From Sideroxydans lithotrophicus (GTDB lineage: Bacteria > Pseudomonadota > Gammaproteobacteria > Burkholderiales > Gallionellaceae), in contig DYJI01000006.1 in the NCBI GenBank assembly GCA_020723185.1, positions 1 through 64,000 on the forward strand: DNA of 64,000 nt, given 5' to 3'. Made by a program: the position numbers and the translations under genes. The notes under the pieces were generated by a model. It saw only the letters and a program-made list of their open reading frames with translations, was not told the origin of the DNA and made no database searches. Shown here piece after piece: positions 46,592 to 55,360 of this stretch. Numbering within the stretch: the stretch's first letter is position 1; each line of letters opens with the position of its first letter.

Positions 46592-47119
46592 ATGGGTGAC
46601 CCTCTCTACCGTTATCTGATGATCGTCGTCGCCTGCGTCGCGCTGCTGCTCGGCCTGCAGGTCCCGAACTTCGTCGATCAGTACCAGAAGCGGGTGGATG
46701 CACATCTGCGCGAGGTCACCGTCAACCTGCAACCGTTCCAGGCCATCGCCGACAAATATTTCGCGGGCGACATGGAAAAGCTGATCGCGCTGCATCGCGG
46801 CAGCAGCGAGAAACCTTTCCAGGAAGAAGGCTCGGCCATCGAACAGATGGTGCAGCGCAAGCTGCGTTTCGAGGCTGACCTCGCTGCATTGCAAGCCAGC
46901 CTGCCGGTGAAAGCGTTCCGAGTGCTTTTCAACGGTGACCGCGAGATGATCGACGAGACGCTGGGACAATTCAGCTACAACGTGCCGATGAACCAAGACG
47001 CACTATTCTTTGGCGCGGGCTTCGCCTTGTCGCTGCTGCTGTTGCTGGAAGCCCTGCTCGCACTGGCTCGCCGTCTGACCCGCAACACATTCAATACTAA
47101 AACCACCAAGCTACAGTAA
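46592..47119 (+). CDS. DUF2937 family membrane protein
   Basis: A 175-residue protein with TM segments at both ends (about 8-25 and 138-158) and a central 110-residue helical region (YQKRVDAHLREVTVNLQPFQAIADKYF) probably facing the periplasm. This plan and the N-terminus fit DUF2937, whose function is unknown. It sits 8 bases after nnrD and its last base overlaps the start of the spermidine-synthase-like gene. Confidence 0.72.
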   Translation: MGDPLYRYLMIVVACVALLLGLQVPNFVDQYQKRVDAHLREVTVNLQPFQAIADKYFAGDMEKLIALHRGSSEKPFQEEGSAIEQMVQRKLRFEADLAALQASLPVKAFRVLFNGDREMIDETLGQFSYNVPMNQDALFFGAGFALSLLLLLEALLALARRLTRNTFNTKTTKLQ

Positions 47120-47874
47120 TGAGTTATCCCATCGACATCAGCGAGGAGGCGGGTGTCCGCTATCTTCATTTCGGCTCGCTCTGGATACAAGGGGCGATGC
47201 GTATCGCGCGCCCGTGGAATCTGGAACTGGAATACACCAAGGAGATGATGGCCAGCCTGCTGCTGCGCGAAGGTACGCGTTTTCCGCGCCGCGTGTTGCT
47301 GATCGGTCTGGGTGCGGCGTCCATCACCAAGTTCCTGTACCGCAACTACCCGCTGTCGAACCTGACAGTGGTGGAGATCGAACCCGGCGTGGTGGCCGCT
47401 GCAAAGCAGTTCTTCAAGTTGCCGGAAGACCCGCTGCGCCTGAACATCGTGATCGGCGACGGCGCGCGTTTCGTGGAGGAATACGACAAGCAGTTCGACC
47501 TGATCCTGGTGGACGGCTTCGACGAGAACGCGCGCGCGGGTGAACTCGACACGTCGCCGTTCTATGAAAGTTGCTACGCGCGCCTGAACGAGAACGGCAT
47601 CATGGCGGTGAATCTGCTCGGCCGCACACGCGGCTACAAAGCCAGTTTCGAGCGCATCTCCGCGACCTTCGACGGTCGCGCGCTGGCCTTCCCGTCATGC
47701 GACAGCGGCAACGTGATCGCCATCGCTGCGCGCGGCAAACCGATCAAAATGTCGCTGGACGATCTGAAGGACGAGGCGGAGAAGATGAAGAACAAGACAG
47801 GCTTGAATCTGCTGCCGACCATCACCCGCATCGAACAAGCCCATACCTGCAAGGGCGGTACGCTGACGATTTAA
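47119..47874 (+). CDS. Spermidine synthase-like methyltransferase-fold protein
   Basis: A 251-residue soluble protein with the polyamine aminopropyltransferase / class I methyltransferase fold: RVLLIGLGAASITKFLY (glycine loop) near residue 56, LTVVEIEPGVVAAAKQFF near 78, and FDLILVDGFDENA near 125. True spermidine synthases have a GGGDG loop and a longer N-terminal beta-strand tetramer domain; here the loop is GLGAAS, so the substrate may differ. The start is adjacent to the DUF2937 stop. Confidence 0.75.
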   Translation: MSYPIDISEEAGVRYLHFGSLWIQGAMRIARPWNLELEYTKEMMASLLLREGTRFPRRVLLIGLGAASITKFLYRNYPLSNLTVVEIEPGVVAAAKQFFKLPEDPLRLNIVIGDGARFVEEYDKQFDLILVDGFDENARAGELDTSPFYESCYARLNENGIMAVNLLGRTRGYKASFERISATFDGRALAFPSCDSGNVIAIAARGKPIKMSLDDLKDEAEKMKNKTGLNLLPTITRIEQAHTCKGGTLTI

Positions 47875-47965
47875 TCTCGGTGTCACAGGAAGTGTGTAGA
47901 ATCGCTATAGGGACAGGCTTTCAGGCATAGTCCGGCATACCGAATTTCACTTAAAGGGGAACATC

Positions 47966-48352
47966 ATGGCTACTGCAAAATCCGCCACCACGACGAAGAA
48001 GGTTGCGACCGCGACCAAGAAACCGGCTGCTGCAGCCAAGCCTGCCGCCAAAAAGCCAGCCGCTGCCAAACCGGCCGACAAAAAGGTCGCCGCCCCCAAG
48101 GCAGCAGCGAAGAAGCCTGCCGCCGCAAGCAAGACCACAGCCGCAAAACCTGCTGCCGTTAAAGCCGCTGCACCGAAAAAAACGGCAACACGCAAGTCCG
48201 CAGAGAAATATGTGCCTTCGCCGGAGCAGCGTTATCGCATGGTGCAGGATGCCGCCTATTTCCTGGCAGAGAAGAACGGCTTTTCCGGAGGTGCGATGGA
48301 CTACTGGATCGCTGCGGAGATCCAGATCGAATCGATGCTGTCCGGGAAGTAA
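47966..48352 (+). CDS. Histone H1-like Lys/Ala/Pro-rich protein with C-terminal DUF2934 domain
   Basis: A 128-residue protein. Residues 1-75 are made almost only of Lys, Ala, Pro and Thr with repeating AAKKPAA units, like bacterial histone H1-like tails that bind DNA or RNA. Residues 82-125 form a small helical domain (EQRYRMVQDAAYFLAEKNGF, then MDYWIAAEIQIE) matching DUF2934. AAGGGGAA precedes the ATG. The fusion suggests a nucleoid-associated protein; function is inferred from composition only. Confidence 0.8.
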   Translation: MATAKSATTTKKVATATKKPAAAAKPAAKKPAAAKPADKKVAAPKAAAKKPAAASKTTAAKPAAVKAAAPKKTATRKSAEKYVPSPEQRYRMVQDAAYFLAEKNGFSGGAMDYWIAAEIQIESMLSGK

Positions 48353-48356
48353 TGTT

Positions 48357-48683
48357 TCAGGCTTGCGGCAAGGTATTGCCGCACTCAACGACATAGCGCA
48401 CATACGGCAGGGAGATGTTCTCTGCCGCAATGACGCCCAGCAACTGGTTGGCACGCGCAGGTTCAAGCACGAACTCCACCTGTACCGGCAAGTCCGCACC
48501 CAATTCAAAGAACGTCTCTTCGTGCAGGCGGCCGTGTTTGCCGAAACCCGCGACTGCGCGGAACACCGAGCCGCCCGGCGCACCCAGTGCGCGTGCCGTC
48601 TCCAGCAGCCACTCGGACATCAGTTTGCCTTGATGCAGTTGCTTCTCGGTCAGGTAGAACTTGAGATAGACATTGCTTTGCAT
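48357..48683 (-). CDS. DUF190 family protein paired with CrcB
   Basis: A 108-residue soluble protein of the DUF190 family (VYLKFYLTEKQLHQGKLMSEWLLETA, then GSVFRAVAGFG near residue 40). The fold is PII-like. ATG 48683 lies one base after the crcB stop, while an alternative start at 48698 would overlap it. DUF190 and CrcB genes are neighbours in many bacteria, so a role with fluoride export is plausible. Confidence 0.82.
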   Translation of the reverse strand: MQSNVYLKFYLTEKQLHQGKLMSEWLLETARALGAPGGSVFRAVAGFGKHGRLHEETFFELGADLPVQVEFVLEPARANQLLGVIAAENISLPYVRYVVECGNTLPQA

Positions 48684-48684
48684 A

Positions 48685-49077
48685 TCACGCCCCCGCATTG
48701 AACCATTTGTAAGTCTGTATCCCCAGCACCGTCATCAGCAACGAACCGCCGAGATGTGCCGCGACGATGCCGGACGCCCAGGCATACTGTCCGCGCATCA
48801 ACAGGGCGACCGTCTCGGCCGAGAATGTCGAGAAGGTCGTCAGGCCGCCGAGGAAGCCGGTGATGATGAACAAGCGCCATTCCGGCGACAGGCCGGGATG
48901 CTGCATGAAGAAGGCGATGGCGATACCGATGAGGTAGCCGCCGACCAGGTTGGCGGCGAGTGTGCCCGGCGGCAACTCGGCCAGCGTGGGATTGAGCCAG
49001 ATGCCAAACCCCCAGCGCAGCCAGGCCCCGCATGCAGCGCCCAGTCCGACTGCGAGGAAGGCATTGAGCGTCAGCAT
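48685..49077 (-). CDS. crcB: Fluoride ion exporter CrcB/FluC
   Basis: A 130-residue inner-membrane channel with four TM segments. Family marks are [13 protein letters not shown] near residue 14, [13 protein letters not shown] near 40 and [15 protein letters not shown] near 75, which holds the Phe-box and the Na-binding break in TM3. It works as an antiparallel dimer passing fluoride. It starts only 5 bases after the tldD stop, so it is cotranscribed and cannot have its own fluoride riboswitch leader here. Confidence 0.93.
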   Translation of the reverse strand: MLTLNAFLAVGLGAACGAWLRWGFGIWLNPTLAELPPGTLAANLVGGYLIGIAIAFFMQHPGLSPEWRLFIITGFLGGLTTFSTFSAETVALLMRGQYAWASGIVAAHLGGSLLMTVLGIQTYKWFNAGA

Positions 49078-49082
49078 CGTTG

Positions 49083-50522
49083 TCAGGCCGTGCCACCCAC
49101 GGTCAGTCCGTCGATGCGCACGGTGGGCTGGCCCACGCCCACCGGTACACTCTGCCCTTCCTTGCCGCAGGTGCCAACGCCGCTGTCGAGGGACATGTCG
49201 TTGCCGATCATGCTGATGCGGGTCAGTGCATCCGGGCCGTTGCCGATCAGGGTGGCACCTTTCACCGGATAAGTGACTTTTCCGTCCTCGATCATGTAGG
49301 CCTCGGTGGTGGAGAACACGAATTTGCCGCTGGTGATGTCGACCTGCCCGCCGCCGAAGTTGGCGGCATACAGGCCGTGCTTGACCGAGGCGATGATCTC
49401 TTCCGGCTTCTTGTCGCCGTTCATCATCATGGTGTTGGTCATGCGCGGGATGGGCAGATGCGCGAACGACTCGCGGCGCGCGTTGCCGGTGACCGGCACT
49501 TTCATCAGGCGAGCGTTCATGCTGTCCTGCAGATAGCCGCGCAGAATGCCGTCTTCGATCAGCACGGTGCGCTGCGTGAGGTTGCCTTCGTCGTCGATAT
49601 TGAGCGAACCGCGCCTGTCCTTGATGGTGCCGTCGTCCACCACGGTGACGCCTTTGGCCGCCACACGTTTGCCGACTCGACCCGAGAAGGCGGAACTGCC
49701 CTTGCGGTTGAAGTCCCCCTCCAGGCCGTGTCCCACCGCTTCATGCAGCAGAATGCCGGGCCAACCGTTGCCAAGCACCACGGTCATGTTGCCTGCCGGA
49801 GCGGGACGCGCATCAAGGTTGACCACGGCCTGATGCACGGCTTCTCTGGCATAGCGTTGCAGGATCTCTTCGCTGAAATAGTCGTAACCGAAACGTCCGC
49901 CGCCGCCTGCCGAACCCTGTTCGCGCTTGCCATTGCCTTCGACGATGATCTGCAGCGAGAGCCGCACCAGCGGACGGATGTCGGCACTCATCAAACCGTC
50001 GTTGCGCGCCACCAGCACCACGTCGTACTCGCCGGACAGGTTGGCCATCACCTGTGTCACACGCGGGTCGAGCGCGCGCGCGATGCGCTCCAGTCTTTCC
50101 AGCAAGGCCACCTTGTCGTCGGCACGCAGCGAGGCGATGGGGTCCTGCGGCAGATAGAGTTCATGCGCCTTGCTGCGGCGCAGCATGGGCGCAGCCCGGT
50201 TGCCACCCTGGCGTGCGATGGCACGCGTCGCGGTCGCAGCTTCCTGCAACGCTGCGAAGGTGATGTCGTCGGAATAAGCGAAGGCGGTCTTGTCGCCGGA
50301 AACGGCACGCACGCCCACGCCCTGGTCGATGTTGAAACTGCCGGATTTGACGATCCCCTCTTCCAGCGACCAGCTCTCGGCGCGGCTGTACTGGAAATAC
50401 AGGTCGGCATAGTCGACCTTGTGCGTCAGCATGCTGCCGAACACCTGCTGCAGTTGCCCTGCCTTCAGGCCGTGGGCATCAAGCAAGGTGTGCTCGGCGA
50501 TCTTGAGGGGACTAGCGCTCAT
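49083..50522 (-). CDS. tldD: Metalloprotease TldD
   Basis: A 479-residue cytoplasmic subunit of the TldD/TldE protease, which processes microcin or CcdA-type peptides in E. coli. The zinc motif HExxxH is His260-Glu261...His265 ([12 protein letters not shown]), with the third ligand expected in the C-terminal CGKEGQ region. ATG 50522 overlaps the nitrilase stop (ATGA). A partner tldE/pmbA is not in the window. The neighbourhood with YhdP and nitrilase is the same as in many proteobacteria. Confidence 0.95.
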   Translation of the reverse strand: MSASPLKIAEHTLLDAHGLKAGQLQQVFGSMLTHKVDYADLYFQYSRAESWSLEEGIVKSGSFNIDQGVGVRAVSGDKTAFAYSDDITFAALQEAATATRAIARQGGNRAAPMLRRSKAHELYLPQDPIASLRADDKVALLERLERIARALDPRVTQVMANLSGEYDVVLVARNDGLMSADIRPLVRLSLQIIVEGNGKREQGSAGGGGRFGYDYFSEEILQRYAREAVHQAVVNLDARPAPAGNMTVVLGNGWPGILLHEAVGHGLEGDFNRKGSSAFSGRVGKRVAAKGVTVVDDGTIKDRRGSLNIDDEGNLTQRTVLIEDGILRGYLQDSMNARLMKVPVTGNARRESFAHLPIPRMTNTMMMNGDKKPEEIIASVKHGLYAANFGGGQVDITSGKFVFSTTEAYMIEDGKVTYPVKGATLIGNGPDALTRISMIGNDMSLDSGVGTCGKEGQSVPVGVGQPTVRIDGLTVGGTA

Positions 50523-51385
50523 GTCTTGTTGCAGCAACTGCAGCTGATGGTGCGGTGGGTCAAGGCGGGCAGGCTGCTGCGCAGACTCTTCTGGTAGGAG
50601 GTATTCACGTCGGCGATGACCACGCCGGAACCGCGCTGCAGTTCATCCATGATGCGCCCCCACGGGTCGACGATCATGCTGTGGCCGTGCGTCTCGCGGC
50701 CGCTCACGTGATAACCGCCCTGCGCCGCCGCGATGACATAGGCCAGGTTCTCGATGGCGCGAGCGCGGATCAGCGGTTCCCAGTGCACCTTGCCGGTGGT
50801 GGCGGTGAAAGCGGACGGCAGCACGAGGATGTCCACATCCTTCATGGCGCGGAAGAGTTCGGGGAAGCGCAGGTCGTAGCAGATGGCCAGGCCGATACGG
50901 CCGAACGGGCTGTCGATGACCACCACCTTGTCACCCGCTTCGATGGTCTGTGCCTCGTTGTAACTCTCGTTGCCCAGCGTGAGGTTGAACAGGTGGATCT
51001 TGTCGTAGCGCGCGACCTGCGCACCGGTCTCGTCGTATACCAGCAGGCTGTTGCGTACTTTGTTCGGGGTGTTGGACACCAGCGGCAGCGAGCCCATCAG
51101 CCAGATCTTGTGCTGGCGTGCGGTCTCGCCGAGGAACTGCTGGATCGGCCCCTGCCCCGGCTTTTCGCACACTTTGACCTTGTCCTGTTCGTTCATGCCC
51201 ATGATGGCGAAGAACTCCGGCAGTACGACCAGCTTCGCGCCCTGCGCGGCCGCGTCCGCCACCAGACGCCGCGCTTCGCTCAGGTTGCCCGCAACATTGG
51301 GACCCGAAGCCATCTGGATGGCGGCGACCTTGAATGCGCTCTGCTGTGCGGCGATACGGGCTTGGGTGGAATCAAGAGCGCTCAT
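50519..51385 (-). CDS. Carbon-nitrogen hydrolase (nitrilase superfamily, Nit-type amidase)
   Basis: A 288-residue cytoplasmic enzyme with the catalytic triad Glu57 (LPEFFA), Lys129 (YDKIHLF) and Cys169 (AICYDLRFPEL). The sequence is of the Nit1/Nit2-like branch, whose members hydrolyse deaminated glutathione or alpha-ketoglutaramate; deaminated glutathione amidase is the best guess. It lies between yhdP-like and tldD genes on the same strand. Confidence 0.9.
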   Translation of the reverse strand: MSALDSTQARIAAQQSAFKVAAIQMASGPNVAGNLSEARRLVADAAAQGAKLVVLPEFFAIMGMNEQDKVKVCEKPGQGPIQQFLGETARQHKIWLMGSLPLVSNTPNKVRNSLLVYDETGAQVARYDKIHLFNLTLGNESYNEAQTIEAGDKVVVIDSPFGRIGLAICYDLRFPELFRAMKDVDILVLPSAFTATTGKVHWEPLIRARAIENLAYVIAAAQGGYHVSGRETHGHSMIVDPWGRIMDELQRGSGVVIADVNTSYQKSLRSSLPALTHRTISCSCCNKT

Positions 51386-51418
51386 GTTGTCAGTGCTTTC
51401 TGTATACGTTGAGAGAAT

Positions 51419-54400
51419 TCATTGTTTTGTTTCCGGAGCGGCTTGCGTACGGGGCGCACCGATCCGTTCCACCTTGGGATCGGCCCAACTTCCACTGACA
51501 TTGTAGTCAAACGAAACCAGCTTATCGAGCGGATCGCGCAGGAGTTTGTTTGTAAGCAACACCCCGACTCCAACCGCCGGCCCGGCGGCGAAAGACAGCA
51601 GCGAGACGTTGTCGCCTATGGCCGGCAGCACCCGCACGTTGAGTTCCTGCGTCTCGCGTGCCAGATCGACTTCCCCCTGCAGCCTCACCTTGGCTGCCGA
51701 CCCGCTCATCACGAACTCATCTGTCTTGAGCAAGCCGTTCTGGATCACCGCCTCGCCCTTGATGCTGCTGAACTCGAAGCCGGGCGTGAACACATCGGTG
51801 AAGTCGAGCGAGATGCGCTTGGGGATGGATTGCAGACTCAACACCCCCAGCAATTTGGCAGCACCGGGATCGACCTGCAGGAACCGGCCTTTTCCGGTGG
51901 TCAGTTGCAGGCTGCCGTTCAGGCTGGGGATATCCAGCGCATCAGGGGAACCGCGCCAGCGCAGTTCGCTCACCAGCAGCCCGCCCCCGCCGCTCAGACT
52001 TTCCGGGTAGCCAGAGCGCGCCAGGATGCGCCCGGCATCGGCGATCTCGATGCGCGCACTGAGCTCCGTCTCGCCCTGTCTGGGCCGCCAGCGTCCACCG
52101 ACATCGACCACACCATCCGGATTGGTCAGCCGCATCTTCTTCAGCACCGCATCCCCGGCAACGTCATCCAGCAACAACTCCAGCTTGCCCAGCTGACGCC
52201 CTTTCCAGGTCAGACGATCGACCACCAGATCGATCTCCGGCATGGAGATGTCTTCGGCCACGACAGGCGGCGCATCCTGCGCAGGGCTGCCAGCTTCCAT
52301 ATCCGAGGAGGCACCCAGCGCGAGATGCTTCAAACGCACGTACAACTTGCCCTCATCCTGCGGCTGCCAGATCAGATCGCCGCTCATCTCGCGCGCACTC
52401 AGTCGCGTGCTGATCAGTCCGTTGCGGCCGCTACCGAGGACTTGCAGGTCATGCAGCGCGCTGCCGTATCCTTGCACCTCATCGATCTTCACGTCCAGAC
52501 CTCCGATATTGGGCAATACCCCTTCCCGGTCAGGCAAGGATGACCAGCCGCTCCACCCCTGCAGGGAGAAATTTGGCAAATGGCCGCTGATCCAGATACC
52601 GTCCTTGTCAGGCATGTCGGGTACTTTTCCCAGCAGGATGTTGCCGCGCTTGATGTCCCGGTGCCCGGCCTCGTTCCCGCTCCTGGCCAGCTCAACCTTG
52701 ACGATATCGCCGTAACGGAATCTCAGCAGATCATTGTGCGCATCGATGTCTTGCAACTCGAACCGCAGCGGGATGAGCTGCGCCACCGTCTTGTTGAACG
52801 GCTGCGGCAGGTTCGAAGCCAATCCCTGCAGATCCGAGCTGACACGCACATCGGCACGCTTGTCCTTGACACTGATCTCGGCCTGCCATGCAGTCTTGCC
52901 GTGCAGCTTCCACAACAGGGGATAACCGTAGGTATCGAACAGGCTGCCCGCATCCATGGTCCCGTCCGCACGCACGCGCAGCACGCTGCCTTCGTTGCGC
53001 AGCGACAGGCGCGCCGGGCCGCCGAGTATCTGCGCCGTCACGCCTTCCGCCGCGATATCCTGTTCGGTGAAAGTCAAAATCCCTTTCGCCTTGCGCAGCA
53101 GCGGCACACTCCCGCCCAGATCGATCTCGTTGCCATCGACCCGATAACTGCCCTTTACACGCGTAGCACCATCGCCGTCGAGCGGGATATCCAGTCGCAG
53201 TTTCAGCAGGCCGCGCCCTTGGGCATGGAAATCGTCGGTATAACCGTTCAGATAGCCGCGCACCGGGCTGTTGCGGATGTAGTCGAGTGAATGTTCGGTG
53301 GGGCCGGCCGCCTCGCCGTCGACTTCCATCACCAGCGCGTCGGACAAGGTGTCGGGCAAAGCGACGCGCACGTTCTGCAGGGCGGCGCCCGCCGTTTCAG
53401 CCCTTGCCGCCTTCACCTCCAGCAGACGTCCTTGTATCAGCAGATCGGCGCTGGCCTTTTCGATGCGCGGCCAGCCGGGATCGAATTCGATGGCTACGTC
53501 CTTCGCCTTGGCGGTCAGGCGGAACAATCCCTGCTTGCTGTCCGGGAAAGGGAACTCATTCAGGTCGCCGCGCACATGCATCTGGAAAGCGTCGGCGATA
53601 CCACCCTGCAACCCGGTCTGCAGCCAGCGATAGGTCTGGTCGTTGAAGGCATGTATCGGGATGTAGCGCGCCGCGTTCTTCACTTCGACACGGGTCAGGC
53701 TGACTGTCAGGTCGGCGATGCCCGCACCGTCGTTGATCTGGTAACTGCCGTACACCGTGCCTTCCGCATCGGCATTGGAGACGAGCACCTTGTTCAACTT
53801 CAGGTCCCATCCGTGCTGGCTGTTGCGCTGCCAGTCGAGCTGGCCGTAGAGTCGGTCGAAGGTGAGCGGCCCGGACAGGAATCCCGGTGCCTGCAAGCTC
53901 AGCTTGCGGCTGTCGATCTTAAGCATCCCGTCGCTGTCGCTGCCATCCACCATGCCACTCAAGCCCGAGATGGCCGGGAATTCCCCCACCTGTTGCAGAC
54001 CTACCTTGTCGAATCTGGCATGCACCCGATAGCGCTGCAACTTTTCGCTGTCTCCCTGCCAGCTCAGATTCAGATCGTTCAGCTTTCCCTGCGGGGCAAA
54101 CTCCGAGAGCTTGTGTTTGAGGTCCTCCGCCACCGGCAGATAAGCCAGCAAGCGGTTGATATCGGACAGTTCCAGCGAATTCACCTTGATCTCGCCGGAG
54201 GCGGAGCTGTAAGCGGTCTTTGCAGACAGATTGAGCAGGAAGTCGGTCGGCGGCAGGCTGAAGCCATCCAGTGTGTGCATCGACAATCGTTCGCTGGACA
54301 CTTCGAATCCGGTATCCGACTGGCGCCACCCCAATCGCCCCTGCATGCGCTGCAGCAGCAGTTCCGGGAGGTCTTCCGCCAGACGGGCATTGACTGCACG

Positions 54401-55255
54401 CAGGTCGATATCCGCATCCAGCCTCACCGGCATACCTCGGTCGATACCCAGCCAGAGACGCATGCCGCCGCTCCCCTTCTTGATGACCGAAGGCAAGTCG
54501 AACCAGCTGCGCCAGGCCCCCACGTCGGTATGGTCCATCCTGGTGTAGAGCTCGCCCTCCCAACTCCCTGCATCGGCAAAACTGTCACCCCGCAGATCGG
54601 CCCGCAGGTCGATGGGACTCGCCAATGCCGGTGGCGGTGTGGCATTCAGGGCGAGGCGATGCCGGCCGTGGACGTTCTGGATGACGAGATCGACGCGTTC
54701 GAACGAGATGGGCGGCGCGTTGCGCAACTCGTCCTGCCAGACGATGCGGCCGTTACGTACGACGATGAGCGATTGGTGCAACAGCCAGTCGAGACTTTGC
54801 GCATCCGAACTCAGCCCCCCCTGTCCGCCGGACGAGATGCCCGCCACGAAGCGGTTCCCCTGCGCATCACGTCTCACCAGCAGCTGCGGACTTTCCAGTT
54901 CCACGCTGTGGAAACGCAGTTCGCCGAACAGCAAGGTGGTCCACGCCACGGTGTTCCTCAACAGCGGGAACTGCAATGCGGTCTCGCCCTGCGCGTCCAG
55001 GATGCGCACATCCGACATCAGCAGGCGCGGACGGAATCCGTGCCAGTCCGCTTCGATGTGCGCGATGGACACCTGCCTGCCTACCGCCGAACTGGCGGCG
55101 AATTCAATGTCGGAGTGGTAGCGCTCGATGCCCGGCAACACCCAATAGCGCAGCGTGAGCAAACTGCCCGCGCCCAGCAGAATGAAGACCAGGAAGAGCA
55201 GACGCGAAAGTCGCCATGTGCCGATCGCGGTAAAACGGAGTACGTGACTCAGCAT
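51419..55255 (-). CDS. yhdP: YhdP family AsmA-like protein
   Basis: A 1278-residue protein anchored by one N-terminal TM segment (LSRLLFLVFILLGAGSLLTL), the rest periplasmic. The length, the repeated beta-rich groove pattern and the C-terminal AsmA-like region match YhdP, one of the bridge-like proteins that carry phospholipid from inner to outer membrane. I chose ATG 55255 because it leads directly into the TM segment; the frame open to 55600 runs into the glnE gene on the other strand. It heads a minus-strand operon with nitrilase, tldD, crcB and DUF190. Confidence 0.88.
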   Translation of the reverse strand: MLSHVLRFTAIGTWRLSRLLFLVFILLGAGSLLTLRYWVLPGIERYHSDIEFAASSAVGRQVSIAHIEADWHGFRPRLLMSDVRILDAQGETALQFPLLRNTVAWTTLLFGELRFHSVELESPQLLVRRDAQGNRFVAGISSGGQGGLSSDAQSLDWLLHQSLIVVRNGRIVWQDELRNAPPISFERVDLVIQNVHGRHRLALNATPPPALASPIDLRADLRGDSFADAGSWEGELYTRMDHTDVGAWRSWFDLPSVIKKGSGGMRLWLGIDRGMPVRLDADIDLRAVNARLAEDLPELLLQRMQGRLGWRQSDTGFEVSSERLSMHTLDGFSLPPTDFLLNLSAKTAYSSASGEIKVNSLELSDINRLLAYLPVAEDLKHKLSEFAPQGKLNDLNLSWQGDSEKLQRYRVHARFDKVGLQQVGEFPAISGLSGMVDGSDSDGMLKIDSRKLSLQAPGFLSGPLTFDRLYGQLDWQRNSQHGWDLKLNKVLVSNADAEGTVYGSYQINDGAGIADLTVSLTRVEVKNAARYIPIHAFNDQTYRWLQTGLQGGIADAFQMHVRGDLNEFPFPDSKQGLFRLTAKAKDVAIEFDPGWPRIEKASADLLIQGRLLEVKAARAETAGAALQNVRVALPDTLSDALVMEVDGEAAGPTEHSLDYIRNSPVRGYLNGYTDDFHAQGRGLLKLRLDIPLDGDGATRVKGSYRVDGNEIDLGGSVPLLRKAKGILTFTEQDIAAEGVTAQILGGPARLSLRNEGSVLRVRADGTMDAGSLFDTYGYPLLWKLHGKTAWQAEISVKDKRADVRVSSDLQGLASNLPQPFNKTVAQLIPLRFELQDIDAHNDLLRFRYGDIVKVELARSGNEAGHRDIKRGNILLGKVPDMPDKDGIWISGHLPNFSLQGWSGWSSLPDREGVLPNIGGLDVKIDEVQGYGSALHDLQVLGSGRNGLISTRLSAREMSGDLIWQPQDEGKLYVRLKHLALGASSDMEAGSPAQDAPPVVAEDISMPEIDLVVDRLTWKGRQLGKLELLLDDVAGDAVLKKMRLTNPDGVVDVGGRWRPRQGETELSARIEIADAGRILARSGYPESLSGGGGLLVSELRWRGSPDALDIPSLNGSLQLTTGKGRFLQVDPGAAKLLGVLSLQSIPKRISLDFTDVFTPGFEFSSIKGEAVIQNGLLKTDEFVMSGSAAKVRLQGEVDLARETQELNVRVLPAIGDNVSLLSFAAGPAVGVGVLLTNKLLRDPLDKLVSFDYNVSGSWADPKVERIGAPRTQAAPETKQ

Positions 55256-55273
55256 CGCGCGGTGACGCGCCAG

Positions 55274-55288
55274 ATTTCGCGACGAAAT
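55274..55288. other. Inverted repeat in the yhdP-glnE intergenic region
   Basis: ATTTCG, 3 bases, CGAAAT. It lies between the two divergent genes, near a TATAAT hexamer on the plus strand at about 55314. It could be an operator or chance. Confidence 0.3.
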
Positions 55289-55360
55289 GAAAATCGGTGT
55301 GGCATGGAAGACTATAATGAGAAGCAAGATGTACGGCGCATATTTTAACCGAAACCAGCC

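Noticed and set aside
48685-49077. Fluoride riboswitch before crcB
   Set aside because: There are only 5 bases between the tldD stop and the crcB start.
53291-55348. 685-codon open frame opposite yhdP
   Set aside because: It has no recognisable domains and is explained by codon bias of the yhdP gene.
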